64,000 bases of DNA from DASSSQ01 sp963839285 (GTDB lineage Bacteria; Actinomycetota; Thermoleophilia; Gaiellales; Gaiellaceae), in NCBI GenBank assembly GCA_963839285.1, contig CAWIUN010000021.1, forward strand, positions 1-64,000, read 5' to 3'. Under the pieces are notes generated by a model. The model saw only the letters and a program-made list of their open reading frames with translations. It did no database searches and was not told the DNA's origin. Of the stretch, positions 1 to 9,373 are shown piece by piece; position 1 is the stretch's first letter; each line of letters starts with the position of its first letter. A program made the position numbers and the translations under genes.

Positions 1-2
1 GG

Positions 3-749
3 ACGGCGATCGACGTCCCCTTCTTCGACCGCTATGCCGTCAACGCCCAGCGCGCCCTCGATCAGCTCGCGAGGCTCTGCTCCTCCGACCCCGGCTGCCG
101 GAAGGCGTTCCCGGGCTGGGAGCGCCGGTTCGGCGAGCTCGTGAAGGCATGGAACACCCGCCCCGGGCCGATGACCGGCGACGAGCTCGCCTCCGTCGTC
201 CAGCGCATGCTGCTCGACCTGACGGAGGCGGTCTCGATCCCCCTGGTCGTCAGCCGTGCCGCCGAAGGCGACTACGCGCCGCTCGAGCGAGCGGGCACCG
301 GAGAGCTGGATGTCGACCTCGACCTCATGGGCTCGTCGATCTGGTGCAACGAGCCCTGGGCGGGGCTCGGTGCGGCCGGGCCCTGGGGCACCGACTTCGA
401 CAGCTATACGACCGCCCGGATCGCGGCCTTCCGGCACGCGTGCAGCGACGTTCCGAAGCGCTCCGAGCCGCGCCGGCTCCGGACGCTCCCCGCGGGCAGC
501 CGGGTGCCGGTGCTCGCGCTCGCGGGCGGCGCCGACCCGCAGGATCCCGTCTCCAACCTCGGCGACCTCGGGCGGCACTTCCCCGACAGCCGAACCGTCG
601 TCTTCCCTCACATCGGGCACCAGTTCGGCGTCGGCGGCTGCGTCGATCAGATCATCGTCGACGTGGTCGAGCGGGGCACGACCAACGGCCTGGACACGAC
701 GCGTTGCGAGGGCGTCGTCGTGGTGCCGCCGTTCGAGCTCGAAGGCTGA
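3..749 (+). CDS. alpha/beta hydrolase, C-terminal part (TAP-like)
   Basis: The frame is open from the left edge, so the start and the nucleophile region lie outside the window. The visible 248 residues look like the C-terminal half of secreted alpha/beta hydrolases of the tripeptidyl-aminopeptidase type: a strand with PVLALAGGADPQDPVSN, where the acidic residue of the triad usually sits, followed about 25 residues later by FPHIGHQFG, which supplies the catalytic His. Substrate is unknown. No partner gene is evident; the next gene is on the other strand. Confidence 0.7.
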   Translation, partial: TAIDVPFFDRYAVNAQRALDQLARLCSSDPGCRKAFPGWERRFGELVKAWNTRPGPMTGDELASVVQRMLLDLTEAVSIPLVVSRAAEGDYAPLERAGTGELDVDLDLMGSSIWCNEPWAGLGAAGPWGTDFDSYTTARIAAFRHACSDVPKRSEPRRLRTLPAGSRVPVLALAGGADPQDPVSNLGDLGRHFPDSRTVVFPHIGHQFGVGGCVDQIIVDVVERGTTNGLDTTRCEGVVVVPPFELEG

Positions 750-890
750 TCGAGGCCGCCCTCGCTCGGCGGGCGACCAGGGCGTCGTACGACCGCCGGC
801 CCGCCGCTCACCTGAGTCGCGAGGCCGGCTGCCGATCGCAGGGGCGAGAGCCGGGGAACGTGGCGCGAGGAACCGCGCCTGGCGGTCTGC

Positions 891-1448
891 TCAAGCGAGC
901 AGAGCCGCGGCACCCATCACGGCCGGCCCGACGTGGTAGAGCGCCGGCAGCGCATCTCCCGTGACGAGCAACTGGACGAGGATCGCGGCCCCGGCGACGA
1001 TCGCCGTCCAGCCTGCCCACGTCCCGGAGAGATCGCTCCGTACCAGCGCGGCGCCGAAACCGATGATCGCGACGTTGGCGATCACCGACCAGGCGAGGAA
1101 CAACGCGCCTGCCCACGCGGCCCCGTCTCGCGCGACGACGATCCGGTGGACGAGGCTCGCCAGCCACAGCGGCGCGCCGAGCAGCAGCAGGGCGAGCGAG
1201 AGGTCGGTCAGCGTCGGGGCGCCCTCGCGCCGGAGCGGCTCGGCGAGCGCGACGAATCCGAGCACGAGCAGCACCGCGGCGACTGCGAACGAGAGGTTCA
1301 CGACCTGCCAGCGGCGACGCCGTTCGTCGATCAGGATCAGCCGCTCGGGGCGCGGCGCCGTCCAGATGCGCGCCGGCAATGCGGCCGCGGGGAACCAGAA
1401 GACGAAGGAGGCGATGAGCAGCCAGCCGGAGAGATCAACGCGCGTCAC
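891..1448 (-). CDS. hypothetical multi-pass membrane protein
   Basis: 185 residues from a GTG start. The frame stays open upstream, but residues before this point are Arg-rich and not membrane-like, so the GTG was chosen. Five or six hydrophobic segments are visible, including WLLIASFVFWFPAAALPARIW at the N-terminus and LSLALLLLGAPLWLASLVH in the middle. No catalytic motif or known family was recognised. It is a single gene, divergent from the secreted protein at 1584. Confidence 0.55.
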   Translation of the reverse strand: MTRVDLSGWLLIASFVFWFPAAALPARIWTAPRPERLILIDERRRRWQVVNLSFAVAAVLLVLGFVALAEPLRREGAPTLTDLSLALLLLGAPLWLASLVHRIVVARDGAAWAGALFLAWSVIANVAIIGFGAALVRSDLSGTWAGWTAIVAGAAILVQLLVTGDALPALYHVGPAVMGAAALLA

Positions 1449-1583
1449 GCCGTCAGGAGCTTCGCAGCGACGCCGCGCAGAGACAAGCCCGCGAATCGCA
1501 GCGAGACGACAATCGGCGGCGCCGGTGGGTGTTCCGCGATGACGCCGTGGAACTCCTGTCCGGCACGCGGTCGCAGTGCGATC

Positions 1584-2117
1584 ATGTGTCGTCTGGAACG
1601 CGCACGCCTGCTCACGACCGTCCTCGTCGCCGCCTGCTTTGCCTTTGCGCTCCAAGCGGTGTGGCAGCCGCGGGACGCTCGCACCGCGGGCCGCGCAGTT
1701 CGTCCGTGCGTCGTCACGACCGTGAAGAGAGCGACGCGCCCTCCCGGGTCCGTGCCGGTTTCGTTCAACTACGGCAACGCGAGGATCGCCGTGGCGCTGA
1801 GTCCGCCGAACGGCAGGATCGTTGCCGGCCGCCTACCCGGCGGCGGCTACCGGGCGGAGATCGAGAAGGACGGGTCGATCGCTGCCAAGTACGGCTGGTG
1901 GAGATCACGCGCCAGGCCGAAGCTTCGCGTCTCGGGGCACCGTCTCGACGCCCCCGCTCCGCACCTCCGGGCGTCGATTCCCGACGGGTATGACCGCGGG
2001 TTCCAGGCGACCGGCATCAGCTTCCCGACCACCGGGTGCTGGCGCGTCACCGGCCGCGTCGGAACGGCGACGCTCACCTTCACCGTCCTGGTGTCGAAGA
2101 GCCGGCTCGGCCCGTAG
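1584..2117 (+). CDS. hypothetical secreted protein
   Basis: 177 residues. The ATG was chosen because it directly precedes a positively charged N-terminus and a hydrophobic stretch (LLTTVLVAACFAFALQAVW, residues 9-27) that reads as a signal peptide or anchor. The C-terminal half contains FPTTGCWRVTGRVGTATLTF, a beta-rich motif that I associate with small secreted actinobacterial proteins of unknown function. No enzyme motif is seen. Confidence 0.55.
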   Translation: MCRLERARLLTTVLVAACFAFALQAVWQPRDARTAGRAVRPCVVTTVKRATRPPGSVPVSFNYGNARIAVALSPPNGRIVAGRLPGGGYRAEIEKDGSIAAKYGWWRSRARPKLRVSGHRLDAPAPHLRASIPDGYDRGFQATGISFPTTGCWRVTGRVGTATLTFTVLVSKSRLGP

Positions 2118-2387
2118 TCGCAGCCCGGGCCCGTGTCTCGGGAACCCCCTGGGCACGACCGCTCGGCTCCGCCCGGACCGAAGAAGTCGCCATCGAGATC
2201 GGCGGCGAGCGACCGGCGCCACTCCGTGAGCGCCCGCGGCAGACGAGACCTGCGGACAGCCTCACTGCAAGCGCCGCACGACCTGGCTTGTGAAGGCGAG
2301 GTTACGCGGCGGGTGCATCCGTTGACCGGCCGTCGACAAGGCGAGACGATCACGGCTTCCAGTGGAAGGTCGAGAAGGGAGGAACAC

Positions 2388-2714
2388 ATGCCGGGGATGC
2401 TCGCACCGCTCGCAGCCGACAAGCTCGAGGCGTGGGAGGCGTGGATCGCGGAGCTGAAGGGGCCGCGTAGCGCCGAGTTCGAGGACATGAACGCCCGCCT
2501 CGGTCTCACCGAGCACCGCGCGTACCTGCAGCCGATGCCGGACGGAAGCTACGGCGTCCTCGTCATCACCGAGGGGCCCGGCAGCGCCGACTTCCTCCAG
2601 AACGCGATGGCGTCCGAGCACGAGTTCGACCGGTGGTTCGCCGGCTCGGTCGCCCGGATTCACGGCATGGACGGCTCGGGCCCGATCCCGCCCCTGGCGG
2701 AGCGCAGGCTGTAG
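2388..2714 (+). CDS. small DUF6176-like protein
   Basis: 108 residues. The ATG is preceded by a good Shine-Dalgarno (GGGAGG, 6 nt upstream). The fold pattern, a helix (KLEAWEAWIAELKG), a strand with YLQPMPDGSYGVLVI and then a helix ending in DRWF, resembles the ferredoxin-like DUF6176 proteins of about 100 residues. The role is unknown. The stop codon abuts the left end of a repeat element (2715-2877). Confidence 0.5.
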   Translation: MPGMLAPLAADKLEAWEAWIAELKGPRSAEFEDMNARLGLTEHRAYLQPMPDGSYGVLVITEGPGSADFLQNAMASEHEFDRWFAGSVARIHGMDGSGPIPPLAERRL

Positions 2715-2877
2715 ACGCTTGATGCGTATTGGGCGTCCCCAGCGGGGCCGCTTCAGGCCAAGCCAGGGTGTGCCGGCGTCCGTGGCGCATGCTGGTTGCA
2801 CGTGTGAGGACGCCGGTGCGGCCTCGCGCCGCGTCTGGGGCGGACGTCCGCGGCCGCGGACGATGCGCAGCAAGCCT
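2715..2877. repeat. MITE-like inverted-repeat element, copy 1
   Basis: 163 bp, roughly 85% identical by eye to the element at 24338-24499. The ends form an imperfect inverted repeat (left ACGCTTGATGCGTATTG, right CGATGCGCAGCAAGCCT), and the interior contains a second inverted repeat (GTGCCGGCGTCC with GGACGCCGGTGC), so one strand could fold into a long hairpin. It begins at the base after the stop of the plus-strand gene and ends at the stop of the convergent GNAT gene. No ORF inside is credible. Confidence 0.75.
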
Positions 2878-3327
2878 CTAGCCCCGCGGCGCGTACCGGA
2901 CGCTGCCGAATGGCCAGTCGGACGCGAGCCACTCGCTGACGGCGCGCCAGAGTGGAGCGTCCAGATGCGCGTGGCTCTCCCGCACCCAGGAGACCGTCTT
3001 GGCGCCGTCGTCGCTGTCGGGCAGCGGGTAGATGTAGACGCATCCGATCACGTCGCGGCTCTCCGGATCGAGCACCGTGTACGTGAACCCGGTCCGGTCG
3101 CGGAAGTCGTCGGCGTGACGCTGCAGGTCCGCGCGGTTCTCGGCCGGCGTCAGCTCGCGCGGCCAGGAGCTGCCCGCGAACCCGGGCGTCGCCGCGATCT
3201 GCTCCATCGACGACGTCCAGGCGGCGTAGTCGCGATCGTTGTGCTCGGGCCCGAGCGGTTCGAGCACGAACTCGGACGTCTCGAGCACGAGCGGCACCTC
3301 GAAGTCCGGCGGGACGAACTCGCTCAA
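2878..3327 (-). CDS. GNAT-family N-acetyltransferase
   Basis: 149 residues. Layout fits the GNAT fold: an N-terminal strand (LVLETSEFVLEPLGPEHN), a central TGFTYTVLDPESRDVIGCVYI hairpin typical of strands beta 2-4, and a C-terminal helix (PLWRAVSEWL). The acetyl-CoA loop (usually R/Q-x-x-G-x-G/A) is poorly conserved, and substrate is unknown. The stop codon overlaps the right end of repeat copy 1. Confidence 0.6.
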   Translation of the reverse strand: MSEFVPPDFEVPLVLETSEFVLEPLGPEHNDRDYAAWTSSMEQIAATPGFAGSSWPRELTPAENRADLQRHADDFRDRTGFTYTVLDPESRDVIGCVYIYPLPDSDDGAKTVSWVRESHAHLDAPLWRAVSEWLASDWPFGSVRYAPRG

Positions 3328-3496
3328 GCGACCGATCGTACACCTCGGCCCGAGCGAGGAATCGTCACCTCCGCGCGTGTTCCGGAATGACGCCCGGGCG
3401 GGCCGCGGGCGGCTGAGCCACGGCTGCCGGAGCTCGCCGTCGAACCCGTGAGAGGTGCGGAGCGCCTGGTACTCGTCGAGCGATCGTGCCGCGTCC

Positions 3497-3874
3497 TCAG
3501 CGCGTGAACGCCGTCATCCGGATGGAGACCAGCACGCCGGGCAGCTCGACGCCGAGCTTCGCGACGTAGCGCGTCGGTGGCGCTTCCGGGAACCACGTCG
3601 CGTACTCGTCGTTCATGCCCGCGAAATCGGACGGCCTCGCGAGGAGCACGCCTACCTCGACGACGTCGGCCAGCGTCGCGTCAGCCGCGCGGAGGACGGC
3701 CTCGCAATTCGCGAGCGCCTGGCGCGTCTGTGCGTCGATGCTCGGCCCGGCGAGCGCCCCCGTCGACGGATCGATGCCGACGAGCCCGGAGAGGTAGACG
3801 TGCGCGCCCGCCCTCACCGCCTGGCTGTAGAGCGGCGACGACGGCGCGTCGGGTGTCGAGATCGGCTCGCGCAT
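3497..3874 (-). CDS. RidA family protein (YjgF/Rid)
   Basis: 125 residues, normal RidA length. These trimeric proteins hydrolyse reactive enamines and imines released by PLP enzymes. Family hallmarks: YSQAVRAGAHVYLSGLVGIDP near the N-terminus, QTRQALANCEAVL helix, VVEVGVLLARPSDFAGMNDEY, and the conserved PPTRYVAKLGVELPG segment. The Arg of PPTR, which binds the substrate carboxylate in family members, is present. It stands alone; 169 bp without a gene separate it from the GNAT gene. Confidence 0.85.
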   Translation of the reverse strand: MREPISTPDAPSSPLYSQAVRAGAHVYLSGLVGIDPSTGALAGPSIDAQTRQALANCEAVLRAADATLADVVEVGVLLARPSDFAGMNDEYATWFPEAPPTRYVAKLGVELPGVLVSIRMTAFTR

Positions 3875-3997
3875 CAGCGGAAGATCCCGCCGCGCCGCAG
3901 CGGTGTCAAGCCGACCGTCGGCGGGGCGATTCTTCTCGCATCACCCCCGCAGCGAGCGCGGGTTGACGGCTCTGGAGGCGCGGGGCAGGCTGCCGCC

Positions 3998-4648
3998 ATG
4001 CGGTGGCTCTCGCTCTGCGGCGCAGCGTTCGTGGCCTGCTTCGCAGGTTCGGTGGCCGTGTACGGAGGCGGTGCTGGCAGCGACCCCGGCGGGATCGTCG
4101 CCTACTACGCCGATCCGTCTCATCGTCTGCGTCAGATCGCCGGGTTCACGCTGCTGCTGGCCGGTTGCGTCTGCCTCCTGGTGTTCGTGGTCTTCGTCGC
4201 TCGGCAGCTCGTCGACGACGAGCTGCTCGCAAGCGCCGCCATCGTCAGCGGCGGCGGCTCGACGCTGCTGCTGGCGGTCGCGAACGCCCTCTGGGCAGCG
4301 AGCGCCTTCACGGCCGCGATCGAGCGCAACTACCGGATCAGCCCGGCGACGCATCTGCTGTTCGAGGACGCGGGCTTCGCCGTCGTCGTCACGGCGATGG
4401 CCTTCGCGATTCCGTTCGTCGCGGTGGTCACCGTCGCCGCCCGGCGGTCGCGTCGCCTGCCGGGCTGGTTCGCGGCGCTCGGCGTCGTCTGCGTCAGCGG
4501 CCTCGCGACCGCCTACTGGCACTGGCCGATCGCCGCCTACCTCGCCTGGATCGCCTCTGCGAGCACGCTGCTTCTCCGGAGCCCGGATTCCCCGCGCCGA
4601 CCGCAGCCGAGAGTCGCCGCTCCACCCTCCGAGACCGAGGCTCACTGA
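3998..4648 (+). CDS. hypothetical multi-pass membrane protein
   Basis: 216 residues from an ATG that directly precedes the first transmembrane segment (SLCGAAFVACFAGSVAVYG). About six hydrophobic segments follow, among them FTLLLAGCVCLLVFVVFVA and GFAVVVTAMAFAIPFVAVV; the C-terminal 25 residues are polar and proline-rich. It resembles DUF4386-type four to six-TM proteins in organisation only, with no diagnostic motif. Function unknown. Confidence 0.55.
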   Translation: MRWLSLCGAAFVACFAGSVAVYGGGAGSDPGGIVAYYADPSHRLRQIAGFTLLLAGCVCLLVFVVFVARQLVDDELLASAAIVSGGGSTLLLAVANALWAASAFTAAIERNYRISPATHLLFEDAGFAVVVTAMAFAIPFVAVVTVAARRSRRLPGWFAALGVVCVSGLATAYWHWPIAAYLAWIASASTLLLRSPDSPRRPQPRVAAPPSETEAH

Positions 4649-4771
4649 TCGCCTCGCGGCCTCGCTGCAGGAACTCGCCGTGATCGTCGGCGCCTTCGTC
4701 GGCTCCCGTCCCCCCCACCTGACGGCGTCGGCCTCGCCTGCGCCGGCGGACGCCCGGGCGCGTGTCGGATG

Positions 4772-5209
4772 TCAGCCGACGTGCTCGGCCAGCCCGATGA
4801 GAATGCCCTCGGGGCCTCGGACGTAGCAGAGCCGATACGCGTCTTCGTACTGGACGACCTCGTCGACGACCTGCGCTCCGTGTCTGCCGAGCCGGGCGAG
4901 GGTGTCGTCGAGGTCGTCGACGGCGAACATGACCCGCAGGTAGCCGAGAGCGTTCACCGGCGCGTTCCGGTGATCGGCGACGACAGGCGGCGCGAGAAAT
5001 CGCGACAGCTCGATCCGGCCGTGGCCGTCCGGCGTGCGCATCATCGCGATCTCGACGCGCTGGTCGCGCAGTCCGGTGACGCGTCCTGACCAGTCTCCTT
5101 CGATCGTGGCTCGCCCTTCGAGCTCGAGGCCCAGCTCCGCGAAGAACGCGACAGCGGCATCGAGCGATTCCACCACGATGCCGACGTTGTCCATCCGTCG
5201 AAGCGCCAC
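4772..5209 (-). CDS. VOC family protein (glyoxalase/bleomycin-resistance fold)
   Basis: 145 residues from GTG (reading VALRRMDNVGIVVES). A downstream ATG at 5194 is the alternative start. Two beta-alpha-beta-beta-beta units typical of the vicinal-oxygen-chelate fold are visible: MDNVGIVVESLDAAVAFFAEL and NALGYLRVMFAVDDLDDTL. The C-terminal YRLCYVRGPEGILIGLAE carries the Glu that is usually a metal ligand. Substrate unknown. Confidence 0.75.
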   Translation of the reverse strand: MALRRMDNVGIVVESLDAAVAFFAELGLELEGRATIEGDWSGRVTGLRDQRVEIAMMRTPDGHGRIELSRFLAPPVVADHRNAPVNALGYLRVMFAVDDLDDTLARLGRHGAQVVDEVVQYEDAYRLCYVRGPEGILIGLAEHVG

Positions 5210-5482
5210 GCGGCCATTCTCGCCGATCCCGAGGAGCCGCCGGCAGCAGGGCCGTGGGATCAGATGCCCGTACCTCGAGGTTCGGCATCCCCCGGAGCCT
5301 GCCAGGACGATCGCGGAGTGGGCTCCGGTTCTCGGCACACCTCGGTCGCGTTCGAACGGCGACGTGTCGAACACGTACGAGAGCGCGGTCGCGCGAACGG
5401 CACGAGCGCCGCGTACGGGCGCTCTTCCAGATCGTCTCCCGGGAATCTCCCCCGGCGCGATCGCGGCGGCGAGGTGGAGCGC

Positions 5483-6166
5483 CTAGCGGCGGGCCACGAA
5501 GACGTACTCGTGGCTGTCGTCGTCGAGCGGCTCGCCGGCGAAGCCGCCGTGGAGCGCTTCGAGGCGCAGGCCCGCGACGTCGAGGAGCCCCAGCCATTCG
5601 TTCTTGGTCGCCCACCAGAGCGAACCGGTCCCGCCGTCGTCCAGGGTGATGTCGACGCGGTTGTCGCCGACGCTGTAGTGGTTCGTATGCGGCAGCGGGG
5701 TTTCGGCATGCCGGCCGTCCAGGGCGGCTGCGACGTGATGGTCGAATGCGAACGCGTTCCAGGCGAAGCGGCCGTTCGGCCGTAGCGATGCGGCGACCCG
5801 CTCGAAGCAGCGGCGACGGTCGGCCCACGTGGGCAGATGCAGCAGAGACCGCCCGGGGCAGTAGATCAGGGCCGCGGGCTCCTCGATTTCGAGCTCCCGT
5901 ATGTCGCCTTCGCGCAGGTCGAGCTCGACTCCCGCCTCGCTCGCGCCCTCTCGCGCCTGCGCGAGCATCGCCGGCGAAGAGTCGATCCCGACCACACGCC
6001 TCCCCGTCGCCTGCGCGACCGGGATCGCAACGCGCCCGTTGCCGACGGCGAGCTCGACCAGGAGCCCGTCGGCCTCACGGGCAAGACCGACGTAGAACGG
6101 GACGTCGGCGACGCCGGGGAACCATTCCCCGTATCGGTCGGCCCAGGCCTCGTACCAGTTCGACAT
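5483..6166 (-). CDS. class I SAM-dependent methyltransferase
   Basis: 227 residues; the ATG starts MSNWYEAWADRYGEW. The Rossmann motif I reads LLVELAVGNGRVAIPVAQ (E/D-x-G-x-G-x variant with AVGNG), followed by the acidic end of strand 2 (VVGIDSSPAMLA) and motif II (LREGDIREL). The C-terminal part has beta strands HEYVFVARR typical of small-molecule methyltransferases. The gene is isolated and the substrate unknown. Confidence 0.8.
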   Translation of the reverse strand: MSNWYEAWADRYGEWFPGVADVPFYVGLAREADGLLVELAVGNGRVAIPVAQATGRRVVGIDSSPAMLAQAREGASEAGVELDLREGDIRELEIEEPAALIYCPGRSLLHLPTWADRRRCFERVAASLRPNGRFAWNAFAFDHHVAAALDGRHAETPLPHTNHYSVGDNRVDITLDDGGTGSLWWATKNEWLGLLDVAGLRLEALHGGFAGEPLDDDSHEYVFVARR

Positions 6167-6257
6167 GCGAGACCAATCTACGTCCAGACGAGGCGGCGTT
6201 CGGCCGGGGCGAGCGTTCCGCGACGACGTCTGACGTGCTGTCGCCGAGTCAGCTGCG

Positions 6258-6857
6258 ATGTCGTACGGTCGAGGCATGACACTGGCGGAGTCGATGGCCG
6301 TCGCCGCTGTCGCCGCGTCGTGCCTGACGCTTGTCGCAGGCGCCAGGTCGTCCCTTGGCTCTGTCCGCCTCGTTCGGGAGTCTCCGGCGATCGTCCGATC
6401 CGCGTGCAAGCAGGCGCAGCAGCACACGCGGCTGACGGTCACGTGCCCCACTCTCATCCCGGCGACCCGGTATGTCACGCGCGTCGGCCTCTGGGGCGAA
6501 TTGGACTACTCCCCGTCGCTGTGGGCGGTCACCTTCAACAACGGCGACAACGGACCGGGATACATCCACTGGATCGCAGGAGCCGGAAGTGCCCTCGCTG
6601 TCCACCACTACCTCCTTCGGGATTCGATCAACGAGGTGAAGGGTCTGCCGCGACTGGTCGAGCGAAGTCGGGATACCGGCTACACGGTGACGACGTACGA
6701 GTACCCCTCCTACCCGGCCGGTGGCCCGAACGGCAGCCACACGGCCGCCTTCGTCGCCTGCGGAAGATCCGTCGTCTTCGCCAGCATCCACGGTCACGGC
6801 CATGAGACCGCGGCCACCGCCATGGCCGTCGATCTCGCCCGCCGATCACACTGCTAG
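6258..6857 (+). CDS. hypothetical secreted protein
   Basis: 199 residues with an N-terminal hydrophobic region (MAVAAVAASCLTLVAGA) that looks like a signal peptide; a second ATG at codon 7 could be the true start. After it come several Cys residues and a His-rich motif (ASIHGHGHETAATAMAVDLA). I do not recognise the family. No neighbour suggests a role. Confidence 0.5.
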   Translation: MSYGRGMTLAESMAVAAVAASCLTLVAGARSSLGSVRLVRESPAIVRSACKQAQQHTRLTVTCPTLIPATRYVTRVGLWGELDYSPSLWAVTFNNGDNGPGYIHWIAGAGSALAVHHYLLRDSINEVKGLPRLVERSRDTGYTVTTYEYPSYPAGGPNGSHTAAFVACGRSVVFASIHGHGHETAATAMAVDLARRSHC

Positions 6858-7088
6858 CCGCAGGTCGGGCCGTAGGGGTCGTACTTCGTCAGGCGGAACT
6901 GATGGCCGGAGTCACGTGGGCCGGAGTCACGAGCCGCATCCTGATACAGGCGAGTAGGTGGCGCATCACCTCCCTGGGCCGGTCAGGAACGTCCCTTGGT
7001 CGGTCGCTCCTCTGACCAGTCGGATCAGTTATCGAACGGTATCTCCGCGAGAGCGATACTCCTCGCTAACCCTCGAAAAGGAGTTCCG

Positions 7089-7496
7089 GTGTCAGCAGAA
7101 GAGAACACCCGCCTCGTCCGGAGTGCGTATGAGGCTTTCGGTCAGGGCGACATGGCGGCGTTTGCCGAGTTGATCGCTGACGACATCGAGTGGGTGGATC
7201 CCGGCGACCCCGACGACGACCCGAACGCCGGAACCTTCAGCGGCAAGGAAGCGGTCCTCGGCTGGTTCGGTGGTCTTGCAGCGACTCTCGACTACACGAC
7301 GTTCGAGCCACGAGAGTTCATCGCCCAGAACGACAAGGTCGTATCCCTGGTGTACTCCGAGGCAACGGTTCGGGACACCGGCCGCGCGTTCGTCAATCCT
7401 GAGGCACACGTGTGGACGATCCGGGATGGGAAGCTCGCCCGATTCCAGAGCTACCACGACACCGCAGCGGCGGCGGCTGCCCACCGCGCGGAGTAA
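7089..7496 (+). CDS. NTF2-like / SnoaL-like domain protein
   Basis: 135 residues. The GTG was chosen because AAAAGGAG lies 6 nt upstream, a near-perfect ribosome-binding site. The NTF2 cone fold is recognisable: helix RLVRSAYEAFGQGDMAAFAELI followed by DDIEWVDPGDP, and later strands DKVVSLVYSEATV and EAHVWTIRDGKLARFQSYHD. Members are isomerases, cyclases or polyketide accessory proteins, and nothing here picks between these. Confidence 0.75.
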   Translation: MSAEENTRLVRSAYEAFGQGDMAAFAELIADDIEWVDPGDPDDDPNAGTFSGKEAVLGWFGGLAATLDYTTFEPREFIAQNDKVVSLVYSEATVRDTGRAFVNPEAHVWTIRDGKLARFQSYHDTAAAAAAHRAE

Positions 7497-7596
7497 CCCG
7501 CGCGGGGAACCGACGGACGTCTACGCAAGGGAAGCACGTTTCAGATCATGGCACTTGGCTGGGCCAGCGCCGACGAATGTCCCGCGGTGACGGCAG

Positions 7597-8091
7597 TCAG
7601 GCGCTTGCAAACACCAGCTGCGCCCACGGCTCGCGCCACGCGATCCGGGCCGAGGAAAAGCCCGCCTCGCGCGCAAGGCCGACGAGCTCCTCGTCGATGT
7701 AGAAGCGGCCGCGCGTCGCGAGCGGATACGGCGCTGCCTCGGTTCCCTTCGCCTCGGGAGCCGTCGTCATCACGGCGAGCCGTCCCCGCTCCGGGTCGAG
7801 CACGCGGCGGAACTCTCGCAGCGCCCGCAGCGGGTCCGGGAAGAAGAAGAACGCGACGAGGCACGAAACCGCCGTGAACTCGCCATCCGCGAACGGCGCC
7901 CCGGCGGGGTCCCCGTGGACGATCCTCAGCTCAGGACACTTCGACCGAGCGAGCGGCACCATCCCGCGGCTGTGGTCGAGGCCGGCCGCCTCGCAGCCGA
8001 CCGTGGCGCGCACATGGCGGAGGAAGGCGCCACCGCCGCAGCCGACGTCGAGCAGGCAGTCGTCCGGCTCGAGTGCGAGCGCGTCGAGCAC
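7597..8091 (-). CDS. class I SAM-dependent methyltransferase, start unclear
   Basis: At least 164 residues from GTG. Motif I is LLDVGCGGGAFLRHV, strand 2 ends in AAGLDHSRGM, and motif II is RIVHGDPAGAPFADGEF, the UbiE-like pattern. In-frame sequence upstream of the GTG (to about 8180) also reads protein-like (AQTYGADDAHAFLWEP) but contains no ATG, GTG or TTG, so the gene may be 5'-truncated or its true start missed. Substrate unknown. Confidence 0.7.
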   Translation of the reverse strand: MLDALALEPDDCLLDVGCGGGAFLRHVRATVGCEAAGLDHSRGMVPLARSKCPELRIVHGDPAGAPFADGEFTAVSCLVAFFFFPDPLRALREFRRVLDPERGRLAVMTTAPEAKGTEAAPYPLATRGRFYIDEELVGLAREAGFSSARIAWREPWAQLVFASA

Positions 8092-8205
8092 CGGCTCCCA
8101 AAGAAACGCGTGGGCGTCATCGGCGCCGTACGTCTGGGCCAGTGCTCGCGAATTACACCCGAACTGGAGTTGGCACCGCGATATTGATCATCAAGAATCG
8201 AAGGT

Positions 8206-8847
8206 GTGAACGTGGACGACGCCAAGCGGGCGTTCGTGCAGCAGGTGGCTCTGCGCAGCGAACACGGGGATCAGTCAGGACGAGACGCCGCGCCGCAGAT
8301 AGAAGATCCGCTCGCACGCTTCAAGGAGGGACAACTGTGGGCTGCCGTCATGGAGGAGCCGTGGGACACGGCGCTTGCCTTCTCAGATGCGCAGGTAACG
8401 CTGGCCGAAGCCGACCCCTCCGAACGCGATCGCCTGATCGTCGAGGTGTTGCTCGCTCTGCTCGACGAGGGACTGGCGTACTTCTTCGAGTTCGATGACT
8501 TCGGCGAGAGCTATAGCCGTACGCCTGCAGAGTCCGAACGACTTTCGCGCGAGCAGGTTCTGGAGACGCTGAGCGCGGGCAGCGAGCGCAGCACCGCCGA
8601 AGGCGCCATTCACGCCCCCTGCCTCGGGATGCGGGCCACCGAAGCGGGTCGCGAGCGGGTCTTCGCTCTTTGCCCCGGCGAGAGAGCGCTGGAAGCGTTG
8701 GGCGCGCACTCGCGAACCTGGCTAGGGCCGATCATCGATCGCGCCCGGCACGCATCGGCCACCCGACGCGAGCGTCCGAGGATCGTCGTACGAAAGCGCA
8801 TTCGTCTCAGCCATCGTCTGGGCGAGTGGTTCCCGGAATGGCCCTGA
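8206..8847 (+). CDS. hypothetical protein
   Basis: 213 residues from GTG. The first 150 residues are acidic and helical (ERDRLIVEVLLALLDEGLAYFFEFDDFGESY). The last 50 are Arg-rich (RHASATRRERPRIVVRKRIRLSHR). No signal peptide, no membrane segment and no recognised domain. Codon use matches the neighbours. It lies divergent to the methyltransferase gene at 7597. Confidence 0.5.
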   Translation: MNVDDAKRAFVQQVALRSEHGDQSGRDAAPQIEDPLARFKEGQLWAAVMEEPWDTALAFSDAQVTLAEADPSERDRLIVEVLLALLDEGLAYFFEFDDFGESYSRTPAESERLSREQVLETLSAGSERSTAEGAIHAPCLGMRATEAGRERVFALCPGERALEALGAHSRTWLGPIIDRARHASATRRERPRIVVRKRIRLSHRLGEWFPEWP

Positions 8848-8911
8848 GCCCTGTCGAAGGGGCCGCGCAAGGGTGGCCCCTTCGACGTTCGTGGTTCGAT
8901 GCCGCCGGCGA

Positions 8912-9373
8912 CTACTCCACCGGGATCTCGAAGCGGGCGATGATGCCAGGGTCACCACCTTCCGCGAGGAGTCTGGGGTCAGGGTCGCGTGTCGACACCC
9001 ACGCATACCCGTGTTCTGGATACGCGACGACGTCCGGAAAGCTCCCGGCACTCATCGCGAGGATCCGGACGACCTCTTCAGAGCGGTTGAAGAACGCGTG
9101 CAGCCCCGCGCGTCCCTCAGGGCAGAAGACGAAATCGCCGGGAGCGAGCTCCTCTTCGCCGCTCTGCTTCTGCATGATCGGGTGACCGCTCAGGACGAAG
9201 AACATCTCCTCCGCTCCGAAATGCATGTGAAGTCGCTGGCCTGCAGCACCGGGCGGCAGCTCGTAGAGCGTTGCTCCCATTCTCGCGTCGTCAGGGCGCC
9301 AGAAGGCGCGGTAGCGGGTTCCGTCCTCGTCGTCTCCGTCCCACACGTCGGAGAACAGGTTCTGACGGGTCAT
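8912..9373 (-). CDS. cupin domain protein
   Basis: 153 residues. Both cupin motifs are visible: motif 1 around RLHMHFGAEEMFFVLSGHP (G-x5-H-x-H-x3-E-x6-G, here HMHFGAEE supplies the metal-binding His/His/Glu) and motif 2 around GDFVFCPEGRAGLHAFFN, with the third His. A single-domain cupin of this size may bind a metal and a small ligand or act as an isomerase or dioxygenase; the sequence does not decide. Confidence 0.75.
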   Translation of the reverse strand: MTRQNLFSDVWDGDDEDGTRYRAFWRPDDARMGATLYELPPGAAGQRLHMHFGAEEMFFVLSGHPIMQKQSGEEELAPGDFVFCPEGRAGLHAFFNRSEEVVRILAMSAGSFPDVVAYPEHGYAWVSTRDPDPRLLAEGGDPGIIARFEIPVE